Below are positions 33,930 through 42,176 of a stretch of 64,000 bases of DNA, piece after piece. The number at the start of each line of letters is the position of its first letter. Positions within the stretch are counted from its first letter, which is position 1. The stretch spans positions 22,535 to 86,534 of the forward strand of contig CAJUFI010000008.1 of the NCBI GenBank assembly GCA_910585665.1, read 5' to 3'. Both the position numbers and the translations under genes were made by a program. The DNA comes from an uncultured Acetatifactor sp. Lineage in GTDB: Bacteria > Bacillota > Clostridia > Lachnospirales > Lachnospiraceae. The notes below the pieces were generated by a model, which made no database searches, was not told the DNA's origin, and saw only the letters and a list, made by a program, of their open reading frames with translations.

Positions 33930-35345
33930 TTGAATGAGATGACATTCCAGATACGGACAGAGGGGGACAGCTGTCTGTATGAGCAGATATATGGCCACAT
34001 TAAGGGTGAGATTAGGAGCGGGAAGCTTCTCTCGGGGGAGAGGCTTCCCTCTACGCGTTCTCTGGCGGAATATCTGCAGGTGGCCAGGAGCACGGTGGAC
34101 TGCGCTTACGGCCAGCTGTTGAGCGAGGGCTATATCGAGTCCAGACCTTATAAGGGCTATTTCGTATGCCCCATCGAGGAACTGCTGCAGCTGGACAGCG
34201 GGCTGTCGGCGCTGGAAAACCGGCAGGCGGCTGTCGGGGCAATGCCCGGTGGGAGGGAGGAGCCGTACCGAATCGATTTTTCCCCCTATGATATCGACAT
34301 GTCCGGCTTCCCTTTCAGCGTCTGGAAGAAGATTACCAAGAACATCCTGACAGACGCCAACAGCGACCTGTTCGCCAAGGGGGAGGGGCAGGGCGATTAC
34401 AGCCTGCGCCAGACCATCAGCCGGTACCTGCATTCCGCCAGAGGGGTGGAGTGCAGGCCGGAACAGATCATCGTGGGAGCGGGGAACGACTTCCTGTTGC
34501 TTTTGCTGGAAAAAATCCTGGGGCGGGATGTGCGCATCGCCATGGAGAACCCTACCTATAAGAGGTCCTACCGGATCTTCCGCTCCTTCGCGTACCCTAT
34601 CGTCACCGTGGACATGGACGAGTGCGGGATGCGGGCGGACAGGCTGGAGCAGGCGGATGTCCGGGCTGCCTACGTGATGCCGTCCCATCAGTTTCCCATG
34701 GGGACGGTGATGCCCATTGGGCGGCGGATGGAGCTGCTGAAATGGGCCGACGGCGGATCGGACCGCTATCTGATCGAAGATGACTACGACAGCGAATTCC
34801 GGTTCCGGGGGAAGCCCATTCCCGCGCTGCAGGCCTCGGACCGCCATGGCAGGGTCATCTACATGGGCAGCTTCTCCAAGGCCATCGCCCCTGCCATCCG
34901 CGTCAGCTTCATGGTGCTGCCCAAGCCGCTGCTGGAGATTTACGAGAGGGAATGCTCTTTCTACTCCTGCACGGTCTCCCGCATCGATCAGAGCATTTTG
35001 AACGTGTTCATAGGGGAGGGCTATTTCGAGCGCCATCTGAACAAGATGCGCAAGATTTACCGGGGGAAGCACGAACTGCTGCTGGAATGCCTGGGGGAGT
35101 TGAGAGAGGAATTTGCCATAGCGGGAGAGAACGCGGGGCTTCATCTGCTGCTGACGTCGAAGAGGGGGATTCCCGAGGGGGAGCTTCTGGAGCGGGCGGC
35201 AGGGCGGCAGGTGCGGGTCTACGGCCTGTCGGAGAGCAGCGTGGAAGAGGCTTCCGGCGGTGCCGCTGTGCTGCTCGGGTTCGGCGGGCTGACGGATGAG
35301 GAGATCCGGGAGGGGACGGCGCTTCTGAAGGAAGCGTGGCTGTGA
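33930..35345 (+). CDS. MocR-family regulator (GntR wHTH fused to aminotransferase fold)
   Basis: A 471-residue PLP-binding transcription factor. Residues about 12-80 are a GntR winged helix (IYGHIKGEIRSGKLLSGERL, PSTRSLAEYL, STVDCAYGQLLSEGYI). The rest is a fold-type I aminotransferase domain with VGAGNDFLLLLLEKI, IEDDYDSEFRFRGKPIPALQ and the Schiff-base Lys in MGSFSKAIAPAIRVSFM. Known family members (PdxR, GabR, TauR) control vitamin B6 or amine metabolism. Target here is not evident; a pyridoxal kinase lies 13 kb downstream. GGGGGATCG precedes the start. Confidence 0.92.
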   Translation: MNEMTFQIRTEGDSCLYEQIYGHIKGEIRSGKLLSGERLPSTRSLAEYLQVARSTVDCAYGQLLSEGYIESRPYKGYFVCPIEELLQLDSGLSALENRQAAVGAMPGGREEPYRIDFSPYDIDMSGFPFSVWKKITKNILTDANSDLFAKGEGQGDYSLRQTISRYLHSARGVECRPEQIIVGAGNDFLLLLLEKILGRDVRIAMENPTYKRSYRIFRSFAYPIVTVDMDECGMRADRLEQADVRAAYVMPSHQFPMGTVMPIGRRMELLKWADGGSDRYLIEDDYDSEFRFRGKPIPALQASDRHGRVIYMGSFSKAIAPAIRVSFMVLPKPLLEIYERECSFYSCTVSRIDQSILNVFIGEGYFERHLNKMRKIYRGKHELLLECLGELREEFAIAGENAGLHLLLTSKRGIPEGELLERAAGRQVRVYGLSESSVEEASGGAAVLLGFGGLTDEEIREGTALLKEAWL

Positions 35346-35360
35346 GGGGCGGAAATCGAA

Positions 35361-35395
35361 AACTGCCGCATGTACGGCAATGCGGCAGTTTTTTG
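35361..35395. terminator. bidirectional terminator
   Basis: AACTGCCGCAT / ATGCGGCAGTT with an eight-base loop, flanked by T and A runs on both sides. It serves the MocR gene on the plus strand and the converging small membrane protein on the minus strand. Confidence 0.88.
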
Positions 35396-35396
35396 C

Positions 35397-35759
35397 TTAA
35401 TTTTCGATTACAGGGGGCTCTTCATCGGAGGCGTCTTCCTCATCGAAGAATGCCTCCACGGTCTCTTCCGTGGCCTCCGCAGCCTTTGCCGCGCTTTCCT
35501 TCAGAGGAGAGAAGGCCTCTTCCGCAGGATTCTCCTGGGCGGCAGGCGCTTCCTGCTCCTGGGCTCCCTCGGGACTCAGGGGGACATAGCTGCGGGAGGC
35601 ATCAGAGTCCTCCTCTGTGTCATCACTGAAATCATCGTAGTCCTCTTCCTCGATGTTGTCCTGCTCAGCGTGCTTCTTGTGGACGTAGTAATAGACAGCG
35701 GCGGCTGCGGAACCAATCGCAGCGGTGAACAGTAAGATTTTTCCAAATTTCTTGGCCAT
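35397..35759 (-). CDS. small membrane-anchored acidic protein
   Basis: A 120-residue protein: basic start MAKKFGKILLF, one N-terminal hydrophobic helix (about residues 7-25, FTAAIGSAAAAVYYYV), then a highly acidic, Ala/Pro-rich low-complexity tail of about 90 residues. It resembles the short single-pass proteins common in Clostridia (YtxH-like in size). AAAGGAGTCACCC precedes the ATG. No function can be assigned. Confidence 0.75.
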   Translation of the reverse strand: MAKKFGKILLFTAAIGSAAAAVYYYVHKKHAEQDNIEEEDYDDFSDDTEEDSDASRSYVPLSPEGAQEQEAPAAQENPAEEAFSPLKESAAKAAEATEETVEAFFDEEDASDEEPPVIEN

Positions 35760-36010
35760 GGGTGACTCCTTTCATACAGGCTTGTTTTATTTTCCTAATA
35801 TGATATTAATACTATTTTGCGGAATTGAAAAGGGAATATGCATTATTTTACTAAAAATTTATGATTTTCCTCCCGCTGGGAGGGGAAGTATGATATAATG
35901 TTGGCACATACATTATGCCGACTATTGATTCCATGTGTGCCGGAGCGCACAAGGGCAAGGCATAATGGCCTTATTCGTGGCAGAAGACGGCCGGATAGGA
36001 GCATCCCCCC

Positions 36011-36613
36011 ATGAACAGCAAATTTTTCGACATCAAAAAAGAGAAACAGGACAGAATGATAAACGCCGCCTTGAAGGTCTTCGCCCAGCAGGGCTACCGT
36101 CATGGCAGCACGGATGACATCGTCCGGGAGGCCGCCGTCAGCAAAGGCCTGCTCTTCCATTACTTCGGCAGCAAGCTGGAGCTCTATCGGTTCATATATG
36201 ACTACAGTGTCAGGTACATGAACCTGGAGCTGCGCTCCTGCGTTGACATGAAAGAAACAGACCTGTTCGCCCTGATGAAGCAGATGGAGTCCGCCAAGAT
36301 GCATGCCATGAAGGGCTATCCCTACATGCAGCAGTTCCTGAACCGGCCCCTGTTGGACGACTCTTTTGAGGCGCTGCTGTCCGTGGAGGAGAAGAAGAAC
36401 TCCCTGGAAGAGACTTACGCCCAAATCGACAGCCAAATCGACTACGAAGCCCTTCCGGGGGGAGTGGATGGTGAAAAGCTGCGGAAGATGCTGGATTTCA
36501 CCATCAAGGGCCTGATGTCCGAGCGCTTTCAGGACGCCTCTTTCCAGCCGGAGATGCTTTACCAGGAGATTTGCGATTACCTGGACATGGTCAGGAAAAT
36601 CGTCTATCGATGA
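36011..36613 (+). CDS. TetR-family transcriptional regulator
   Basis: A 200-residue regulator. The N-terminal HTH is RMINAALKVFAQQGYRHGST, DDIVREAAVSKGLLFHYFGS, KLELYRFIYDYS, a good TetR match; the ligand-binding half is all-helical and not diagnostic. Only a weak ribosome site (GGAGCATCCCCCC) precedes the ATG. It has its own TATAAT near 35894. It is convergent with the DUF6062-type gene, so its target is not obvious from position. Confidence 0.93.
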   Translation: MNSKFFDIKKEKQDRMINAALKVFAQQGYRHGSTDDIVREAAVSKGLLFHYFGSKLELYRFIYDYSVRYMNLELRSCVDMKETDLFALMKQMESAKMHAMKGYPYMQQFLNRPLLDDSFEALLSVEEKKNSLEETYAQIDSQIDYEALPGGVDGEKLRKMLDFTIKGLMSERFQDASFQPEMLYQEICDYLDMVRKIVYR

Positions 36614-36635
36614 CCTGCCGCCGTAAGCAAACGGG

Positions 36636-37394
36636 CTATTTGCTCATCTGGTAAGGCCCGTCCGCGGGGTAGCCGCCCTTTAGCTTTTGCATGCCGCGCT
36701 GTATGGCGTCCCTGGAATCCTTCCAGTCGGCGTCCTTGTTGCGGTAGTCGAATTTCTCCACCATCCACGCCACGTCCTCGGCCAGGCGCTCCATATTGCG
36801 CTCCATGAGGGGGAGAAGGGTTTCGTAGAAGGAATCCCTGGTATTGTTGGAGAGCTTGCTGTCGGCGGCCTGGCACAGGTCCCCGAAGTGGTGCAGGCAG
36901 AAGCCTTTGCCCTCCCTGACCTTCTGGCGGAAGGAATCGTCCTGGTTCCACAGATAGAAGAAGGTGTCCAGGTATCTGGCGTAGGTTTCGGCGAAGTGGT
37001 CGCAGATATAGCAGGAGGCTTCCTTCTTCTGCACCCACCCGGCGAGGGGGTTGAGCTCTCCGGCCTTGCGCAGCTTGTCCTTGAAGGAGAGCCTTGCGGG
37101 CTTGAAATGGGCGAATTCGTTCTTCATCTCGCCTATGACCTTCTTGTAATGGGTCTTCAGGATCCAGGCGTTGCCCAGGGTGTTGCCATAGTCGAACATC
37201 TTCTGGAAATGCTGCCTGCAGAAGCCGGCCTTGTCCGTCATCTCGCGGATGTCAGCCTCCATGTAGGAGGAGCCGCTGCCCAGGACGAAGTCTAGCAGAT
37301 CGCGCTCGATGCTCCTCTCGATGAAGCAAAAAGGGCACTCATCGCCTGCGTTCACGGCATCGTTCAGGGGGATGGTATATAATTGTTCTTTCAT
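36636..37394 (-). CDS. DUF6062-type Cys/His-rich protein
   Basis: A 252-residue cytosolic protein with paired metal-ligand-like motifs: CPFCFIERS near residue 20, AGFCRQHFQKM near 57, ASCYICDHFAETY near 128 and GFCLHHFGDLC near 165. The CxxC and FCxxH pattern occurs twice, implying two similar halves that may each bind zinc or a cluster. I believe it belongs to DUF6062, found in Lachnospiraceae; function is unknown. AAAGGACAAAACC precedes the start. It is transcribed alone and diverges from the MBOAT gene. Confidence 0.7.
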   Translation of the reverse strand: MKEQLYTIPLNDAVNAGDECPFCFIERSIERDLLDFVLGSGSSYMEADIREMTDKAGFCRQHFQKMFDYGNTLGNAWILKTHYKKVIGEMKNEFAHFKPARLSFKDKLRKAGELNPLAGWVQKKEASCYICDHFAETYARYLDTFFYLWNQDDSFRQKVREGKGFCLHHFGDLCQAADSKLSNNTRDSFYETLLPLMERNMERLAEDVAWMVEKFDYRNKDADWKDSRDAIQRGMQKLKGGYPADGPYQMSK

Positions 37395-37562
37395 GGTTTT
37401 GTCCTTTCTGTGGTTTTATAGATAGTTTACAATAGATTTTACATAAATGCTACATTTTTATGACGATTCGGAAATTGAAATTTAAGTTTTTTTAAGTTGT
37501 AATGTACCGGAATGCACGCTAGTATAGTATTGTGAGAGAAAAAACGAAAGATGTGATGATGA

Positions 37563-38975
37563 TTGGTATTCAGCGGGATAGAATTCTTGCTCTTCTTCCT
37601 TCCGCTTTTTTTGATATTGTACGCTCTGGCCCCAAAAAAGATGAAAAACATGACGCTTCTGTCAGGAAGTCTTGTTTTCTATGCCCTTGGGGAGGCGAGG
37701 TACCTGCCGCTCCTGATGTTGTCCATACTGGTCAATTATTTTTTCGGACTGCACATAGGGCGCAGAGGGGCGCGGCCGGAGAGTGCGGAGAGGCAGACGG
37801 AGAGAGAGCAACAAAATAGATTAAAACTTAATAGAAAACGCAGGGTATGGTTCCTGGGGGCCATTTTCCTCAATGTGGGGGTCCTCGCCGCCTTTAAATA
37901 CGGCAAGGGAGGGGACTATCTGCCCCTCGGCATCAGTTTCTATACGTTCCAGGTATTATCGTATCTGATCGATGTCTACCGGGGCCGGTACAGGAGAGAG
38001 ATGTCCTTCGTGAACTTCGCCGTCTATATCTCCATGTTCCCGAAGCTGCTCTCCGGACCTATCGCGGAGTATGAGGAGGTCCGGGACGAACTGGGGGCCA
38101 GGAAGTTCACCGCTGGGGGGATCCAGGAGGGGCTCAAGGTGTTCACGCTGGGCCTGGTCGTCAAGGTGCTGCTGGCTGACCGGATCGGTCTATTGTGGCA
38201 GGAGGTGCAGGTGACAGGGTTCGAGAGCATCTCCACGCCCCTGGCCTGGCTGGCGGCCATAGCCTACTCCCTGAAGATTTACTTCGACTTTTACGGATAC
38301 TCCCTGATGTCCATGGGGCTGGGCAGGATGCTTGGCTTTTCGCTGCCGGAGAATTTCCGGAATCCGTACATGGCAGGCTCCGTGCGGGAGTTCTACCGCA
38401 GATGGCACATGACCCTGAGCAGATGGTTCCGGGAATATGTCTACATTCCGCTGGGAGGCAACCGCAAGGGTGAGTTACGCACGGTCCTCAATCTGCTGGC
38501 GGTATGGTTCCTGACATCGATTTGGCACGGAAGCACGGGGAATTTCCTCATATGGGGGATGCTGCTGTGGCTTGCAATCGTGATCGAGAAGCAGCTGGAC
38601 GCGCTGGGGATATTCTCCCGCCTGGGAAAGGTGCCGAAGACAGTGCTGTCGCATCTGTATGTCTGGGCGTTCATTCCGGTGACATGGGTGTGCTTCGCAA
38701 TCACGGACATCGGGCAGCTGCAGATTTTCCTGGGAAGGATGTTCCATACCATGCCGGGCATCCGGGTCAGCGCTGGGGACTGGAGAAACGCTTTGGTCAA
38801 TTACGGCTTCCTACTGGCGGCAGGGGCGTTGGCCTGTACGCCGTGGCTGCAGAAGCTGTTCCGCCGCATCAAGGACAGCTGGATTGGAATGCTCTTGCTG
38901 GCGGTGCTGTTCTGGGTGTGTGTCTGGCGGCTGGAGATGGAGGGGCAGAATCCTTTCATGTATCTCCATTTCTAA
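37563..38975 (+). CDS. MBOAT O-acyltransferase (AlgI/DltB-like)
   Basis: A 470-residue multi-spanning membrane acyltransferase that moves acyl groups across the membrane for O-acetylation of a polymer. MVFSGIEFLLFFLPLFLILY is the typical MBOAT start, so the TTG is taken as initiation codon. Landmarks are LPLGISFYTFQVLSYLIDVY, MFPKLLSGPI, FYRRWHMTLSRWFREYVYIP and the active-site His in TSIWHGSTGNFLIWG. The SGNH-type esterase follows 75 bases later, giving the two-component pair seen in PatA/PatB-like or Dlt-like systems. The substrate polymer is unknown. Confidence 0.93.
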   Translation: MVFSGIEFLLFFLPLFLILYALAPKKMKNMTLLSGSLVFYALGEARYLPLLMLSILVNYFFGLHIGRRGARPESAERQTEREQQNRLKLNRKRRVWFLGAIFLNVGVLAAFKYGKGGDYLPLGISFYTFQVLSYLIDVYRGRYRREMSFVNFAVYISMFPKLLSGPIAEYEEVRDELGARKFTAGGIQEGLKVFTLGLVVKVLLADRIGLLWQEVQVTGFESISTPLAWLAAIAYSLKIYFDFYGYSLMSMGLGRMLGFSLPENFRNPYMAGSVREFYRRWHMTLSRWFREYVYIPLGGNRKGELRTVLNLLAVWFLTSIWHGSTGNFLIWGMLLWLAIVIEKQLDALGIFSRLGKVPKTVLSHLYVWAFIPVTWVCFAITDIGQLQIFLGRMFHTMPGIRVSAGDWRNALVNYGFLLAAGALACTPWLQKLFRRIKDSWIGMLLLAVLFWVCVWRLEMEGQNPFMYLHF

Positions 38976-39050
38976 TAAGGAAAGGCGCTGCGGATTCCCG
39001 GGAGGGAGTGCGGTTTCCGCCGGGAGAGCGCAAAGAATGGGTGACGGAAA

Positions 39051-40169
39051 GTGAAATGGTTGAAAAAATGGTCCTATCTGGCATTGCTGCTGGGTACGGG
39101 AGTGATATATCTGGCCTGCGTGGACGGCTGGCAGGTCTATGCGGAGCCCTTGGCCCAGGCCAGGGAATGGTATGAGGAATGCCGGAGAGATGGCATATTC
39201 GCGGTGGTCATGGGCTTCGGCGGCCAGGGAGCCGGGGACGGCGCTTCTGGAGAGGGGGATTCCAACGGCGACATGACGGGGGAGGGCGGCTCCTTCGGCG
39301 GTCAGTACGGAGGGGACGGCTCCTACGACGGTGGGCTGGGCGGAGCGGAAGGCGACTTCTCAGGCAGCAGCGGCTGGGACGTGGCAGGGGGCGGAAGCGG
39401 CAACTCGCCCGGAGGGCCCGGAAGCGGAAGCGGCAACTCGCCCGGAGGGCCCGGAAGCGGAAGCGGCAACTCTGCCGGAGCGCCCGGAGGGGGAAGCGGC
39501 AACTCGCCCGGGGTACCCGGGGGCGGCAGCGGCAATTCCGCCGGAAACGCGCCTGCCGGGGAGCCGGTGTACATGACGGTGGAGGACGACTATTTTGCGG
39601 ATGCCGTGTTCATCGGGGATTCCAGGACGGTAGGGATGTTTGAGTACGCCGGCCTGGAGGAGACGGCGGCCTTCTATGCTTCCACGGGGCTGACCGTCTA
39701 TAGGCTGTTCGACTCGGAGATCGTGGAGGTGCCCGGCGAGAGGAAGAAGATCACTGTGGAGGAGGCGCTGCAGCAGAATGCCTTCGCCAAGATTTACCTG
39801 ATGATAGGCATCAATGAGATGGGCACGGGCACGGTGGATTCCTTCATCGAGAAATACCAGGAGGTGGTGGCCCATCTGCAGGAGCTGCAGCCCAATGCCA
39901 TCATCTATCTGCAGGCCATCATCAAGGTGACCGCCGAGCGTTCCAATCAGGGGGACTACATCAACAATGAGGGCATTGTGGCCAGGAACGAGCGGATTGC
40001 CCAGATGGCTGATAACCAGAGGGTCTTCTATCTGGACGTGAACCCGCTGGTCTGCGACGAGACGGGAGGGATGGTGCCGGAGTATACCTTTGACGGCGTG
40101 CACCTGAAAGCGAGATATATCGATATCTGGAAGGATTTTCTGAAGAGCCACGCGGTATCGCTGCCGTGA
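39051..40169 (+). CDS. SGNH/GDSL-type esterase with repetitive Gly-Ser-Asn linker
   Basis: A 372-residue exported protein, started at GTG. Signal-anchor LALLLGTGVIYLACVDGWQV near residues 9-28, then about 150 residues rich in Gly, Ser and Asn with a GSGNSPGGP repeat, then the SGNH domain from about 175: block I FIGDSRTVGMF (Ser), block III IGINEMG, block V FDGVHLKARY with DxxH. It pairs with the upstream MBOAT protein and probably transfers or removes acetyl groups on the outer face. The flexible linker may let the catalytic domain reach across the wall. Confidence 0.9.
   Translation: MKWLKKWSYLALLLGTGVIYLACVDGWQVYAEPLAQAREWYEECRRDGIFAVVMGFGGQGAGDGASGEGDSNGDMTGEGGSFGGQYGGDGSYDGGLGGAEGDFSGSSGWDVAGGGSGNSPGGPGSGSGNSPGGPGSGSGNSAGAPGGGSGNSPGVPGGGSGNSAGNAPAGEPVYMTVEDDYFADAVFIGDSRTVGMFEYAGLEETAAFYASTGLTVYRLFDSEIVEVPGERKKITVEEALQQNAFAKIYLMIGINEMGTGTVDSFIEKYQEVVAHLQELQPNAIIYLQAIIKVTAERSNQGDYINNEGIVARNERIAQMADNQRVFYLDVNPLVCDETGGMVPEYTFDGVHLKARYIDIWKDFLKSHAVSLP
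39395..39545. repeat. in-frame 30-36-bp repeats in the esterase linker
   Basis: Five units built on GGAAGCGGCAACTC(G/T)(C/G)C followed by a Gly/Pro stretch. They encode GSGNSPGGP / GSGNSAGAP type segments. Two 33-bp neighbours are nearly identical, indicating recent expansion. Confidence 0.88.
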
Positions 40170-40211
40170 GCGCCAGAGCGAACAGGCCCGGATATCAACA
40201 AAACATCAAAG

Positions 40212-40243
40212 ATGCCCCGGAGCGAATTGGCGCTCCGGGGCAT
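40212..40243 (+). terminator. terminator after the MBOAT-SGNH pair
   Basis: ATGCCCCGGAGCG / CGCTCCGGGGCAT with a six-base loop, a very stable stem, followed by TTTCG. The T tract is short. Confidence 0.75.
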
Positions 40244-40257
40244 TTCGTGAAATTTTC

Positions 40258-40286
40258 TTGACGGATGAACGCGGAACCCTTATTAT
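40258..40286 (+). promoter_or_regulatory. promoter and structured leader of the NCS2 permease
   Basis: TTGACG and TATTAT are spaced 17 bases. The leader of about 120 bases contains AGAGGTTGC / GCAGCCTCT (40294-40334). I do not recognise a known riboswitch class in it. Confidence 0.55.
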
Positions 40287-40415
40287 AGTGGTCAGAGGTT
40301 GCTGTCGTCAGGGCTGCAGCCTCTTGCCATGTGGGGCGCGGCTGCTTCCGCTGGCAGGGACAATCACAGAAGTCAGGTGGGGGGAGCTATCTGACGGATA
40401 GAGGAGGAAGAGTTC

Positions 40416-41858
40416 ATGAGTGAAAAAAAGAAAACGGTTTCCGCCGGTCAGGAGGGCGGAAGAAAAGGCGGCAAAGAATCCGGTGACAGAGGAATCGGCG
40501 AAGCCTGCATCTATGATGCCAGAAGCCTGGGGGCGCCCAAGGTGCTGGTGCTGGGGGTACAGCATATGTTTGCCATGTTCGGGGCCACGATCCTGGTGCC
40601 CATGCTGACGGGCCTTGACGTGTCCACCACGCTGTTGTTCGCGGGGCTGGGAACATTGCTGTTCCATTTTCTGACGAAGGGCAAGGTACCGGCGTTTCTG
40701 GGTTCCTCCTTCGCGTTCCTGGGAGGGTATGCCGCTATCGCGCCCATGGCGGACGCGGCGGGAAATCCGTTGGACAATTCTAAGCTTCTGCCATACGCCT
40801 GTTTCGGCGTGGCCTGCGCGGGCTTGGTGTATCTGCTGCTTTCCCTTTTGATCAAATTGTTCGGCACCGGAAAGGTGATGCGGTTCTTCCCGCCTATCGT
40901 CACGGGGCCTATCATCATTGCCATCGGCCTGACGCTTTCCCAATCGGCCATCGACAACTGTTCGGCGGACTGGTTCATCGCCATCGTGGCCATCGCCCTG
41001 GTGATCGTCTGCAATATCTGGGGCAGGGGGATGGTGAAAATCGTGCCGATCATCATCGGCGTCATCGGTTCCTATGTGCTGGCGGCTGTTCTGGGCCGGG
41101 TGGATTTCACGCCGGTACGGGAGGCGGGCTGGATCGGGCTGCCGATTCGCTGGGACAGGACGGCGTTCTGGGCGCTGACGGACGGGGACGTCTCTCTGCT
41201 GATCACTTCGGTGATCACAATCATGCCCATTGCGCTGGCTACGATTGTGGAGCATATTGGGGATGTCTCTGCCATATCTTCTACTGTGGGGAATAATTAT
41301 ATCAAGGATCCCGGCCTTCATCGGACGCTTCTGGGTGACGGCCTCGCGACTATCCTGGCGGCGCTGTTCGGCGCGCCGGCCAATACCACATACGGGGAAA
41401 ATACGGGGGTGCTGGCATTGACGAAGGTGTTCGACCCGCTGGTGGTGCGGATGGCCGCGGTGTTCGCGATTCTGTTCTCTTTCTCGCCCAAGTTCGCGGC
41501 TGTCATCGGTTGTATGCCCACTGCCACCTGCGGCGGGGTGTCGCTGGTGCTTTATGGCATGATTTCGGCTGTGGGTGTTCGGAATATCGTGGAGACGCAG
41601 GTGGATTTCGCCAAGAGCCGCAATGTCATCATCGCTGCGTTGATTCTGGTACTGTCCATCGGCATCAATTACAGCGCGGCCGGTTCTGTGGGATTTGTCA
41701 TCGGGGATCTGAACATCAGCTTCTCCGGCATCGCTGTGGGAGCTTTGACGGGCATCATACTGAATGCGGTGCTTCCCGGGAAGGATTATAAGTTCGATGA
41801 TGACAATCCCAAGCACACGGGCGTGGATTTTGCGGTGAGGGGCAGAGCGGGGGACTGA
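40416..41858 (+). CDS. NCS2-family uracil/xanthine permease
   Basis: A 480-residue nucleobase transporter with about 12-14 helices. After a charged N-terminus come VLVLGVQHMFAMFGATILVP, FLGSSFAFLGGYA, and the NCS2 signature region ATIVEHIGDVSAISSTVGNN, then NTTYGENTGVLALTKVFDP, which fit the UraA branch more than the large purine permeases. GAGGAGGAAG precedes the ATG. It is monocistronic with its own promoter. Uracil or xanthine as substrate cannot be settled from sequence alone. Confidence 0.9.
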   Translation: MSEKKKTVSAGQEGGRKGGKESGDRGIGEACIYDARSLGAPKVLVLGVQHMFAMFGATILVPMLTGLDVSTTLLFAGLGTLLFHFLTKGKVPAFLGSSFAFLGGYAAIAPMADAAGNPLDNSKLLPYACFGVACAGLVYLLLSLLIKLFGTGKVMRFFPPIVTGPIIIAIGLTLSQSAIDNCSADWFIAIVAIALVIVCNIWGRGMVKIVPIIIGVIGSYVLAAVLGRVDFTPVREAGWIGLPIRWDRTAFWALTDGDVSLLITSVITIMPIALATIVEHIGDVSAISSTVGNNYIKDPGLHRTLLGDGLATILAALFGAPANTTYGENTGVLALTKVFDPLVVRMAAVFAILFSFSPKFAAVIGCMPTATCGGVSLVLYGMISAVGVRNIVETQVDFAKSRNVIIAALILVLSIGINYSAAGSVGFVIGDLNISFSGIAVGALTGIILNAVLPGKDYKFDDDNPKHTGVDFAVRGRAGD

Positions 41859-41883
41859 GGCCCGGAGCCGATTGGGAGCGAGG

Positions 41884-41965
41884 CCTGGCCGGATGTGGCA
41901 GGAAAAGGGCTGAGCCCTGGCCGGATGCGGCAGGAAAAGGGCTGAGCCCTGGCCGGATACGGTAA
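41884..41965. repeat. 32-bp intergenic tandem repeat
   Basis: Two complete and one partial copy of CTGGCCGGATGYGGCAGGAA plus AAGGGCTGAGCC. It lies between the permease and the dipeptidase. The rest of the 41859-42176 gap shows no gene. Confidence 0.88.
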
Positions 41966-42176
41966 GGCGGAATCAGAGTCCTGGTGGATTCGGCATGCGG
42001 CAAGGTAGGAATTGAGGTCTGGCAAGGCGCGGCGGAGCAGAGACTGTGCACGGGTATTGGGTGCAGTGCTATGGCACGCTGCGCTTCTTCTTTAAGGGAA
42101 ATCCGCCGGAAAGCGCAGACAGCGTTTCCGGGAGAGTGGAACAGGCTGTGTCATTCAGCCGGAAAGGTAGGGTTAT

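Noticed and set aside
40287..40415. Purine or pyrimidine riboswitch before the NCS2 permease
   Set aside because: There is a hairpin, but none of the conserved nucleotides of guanine, xanthine, preQ1 or PyrR-binding leaders could be recognised.
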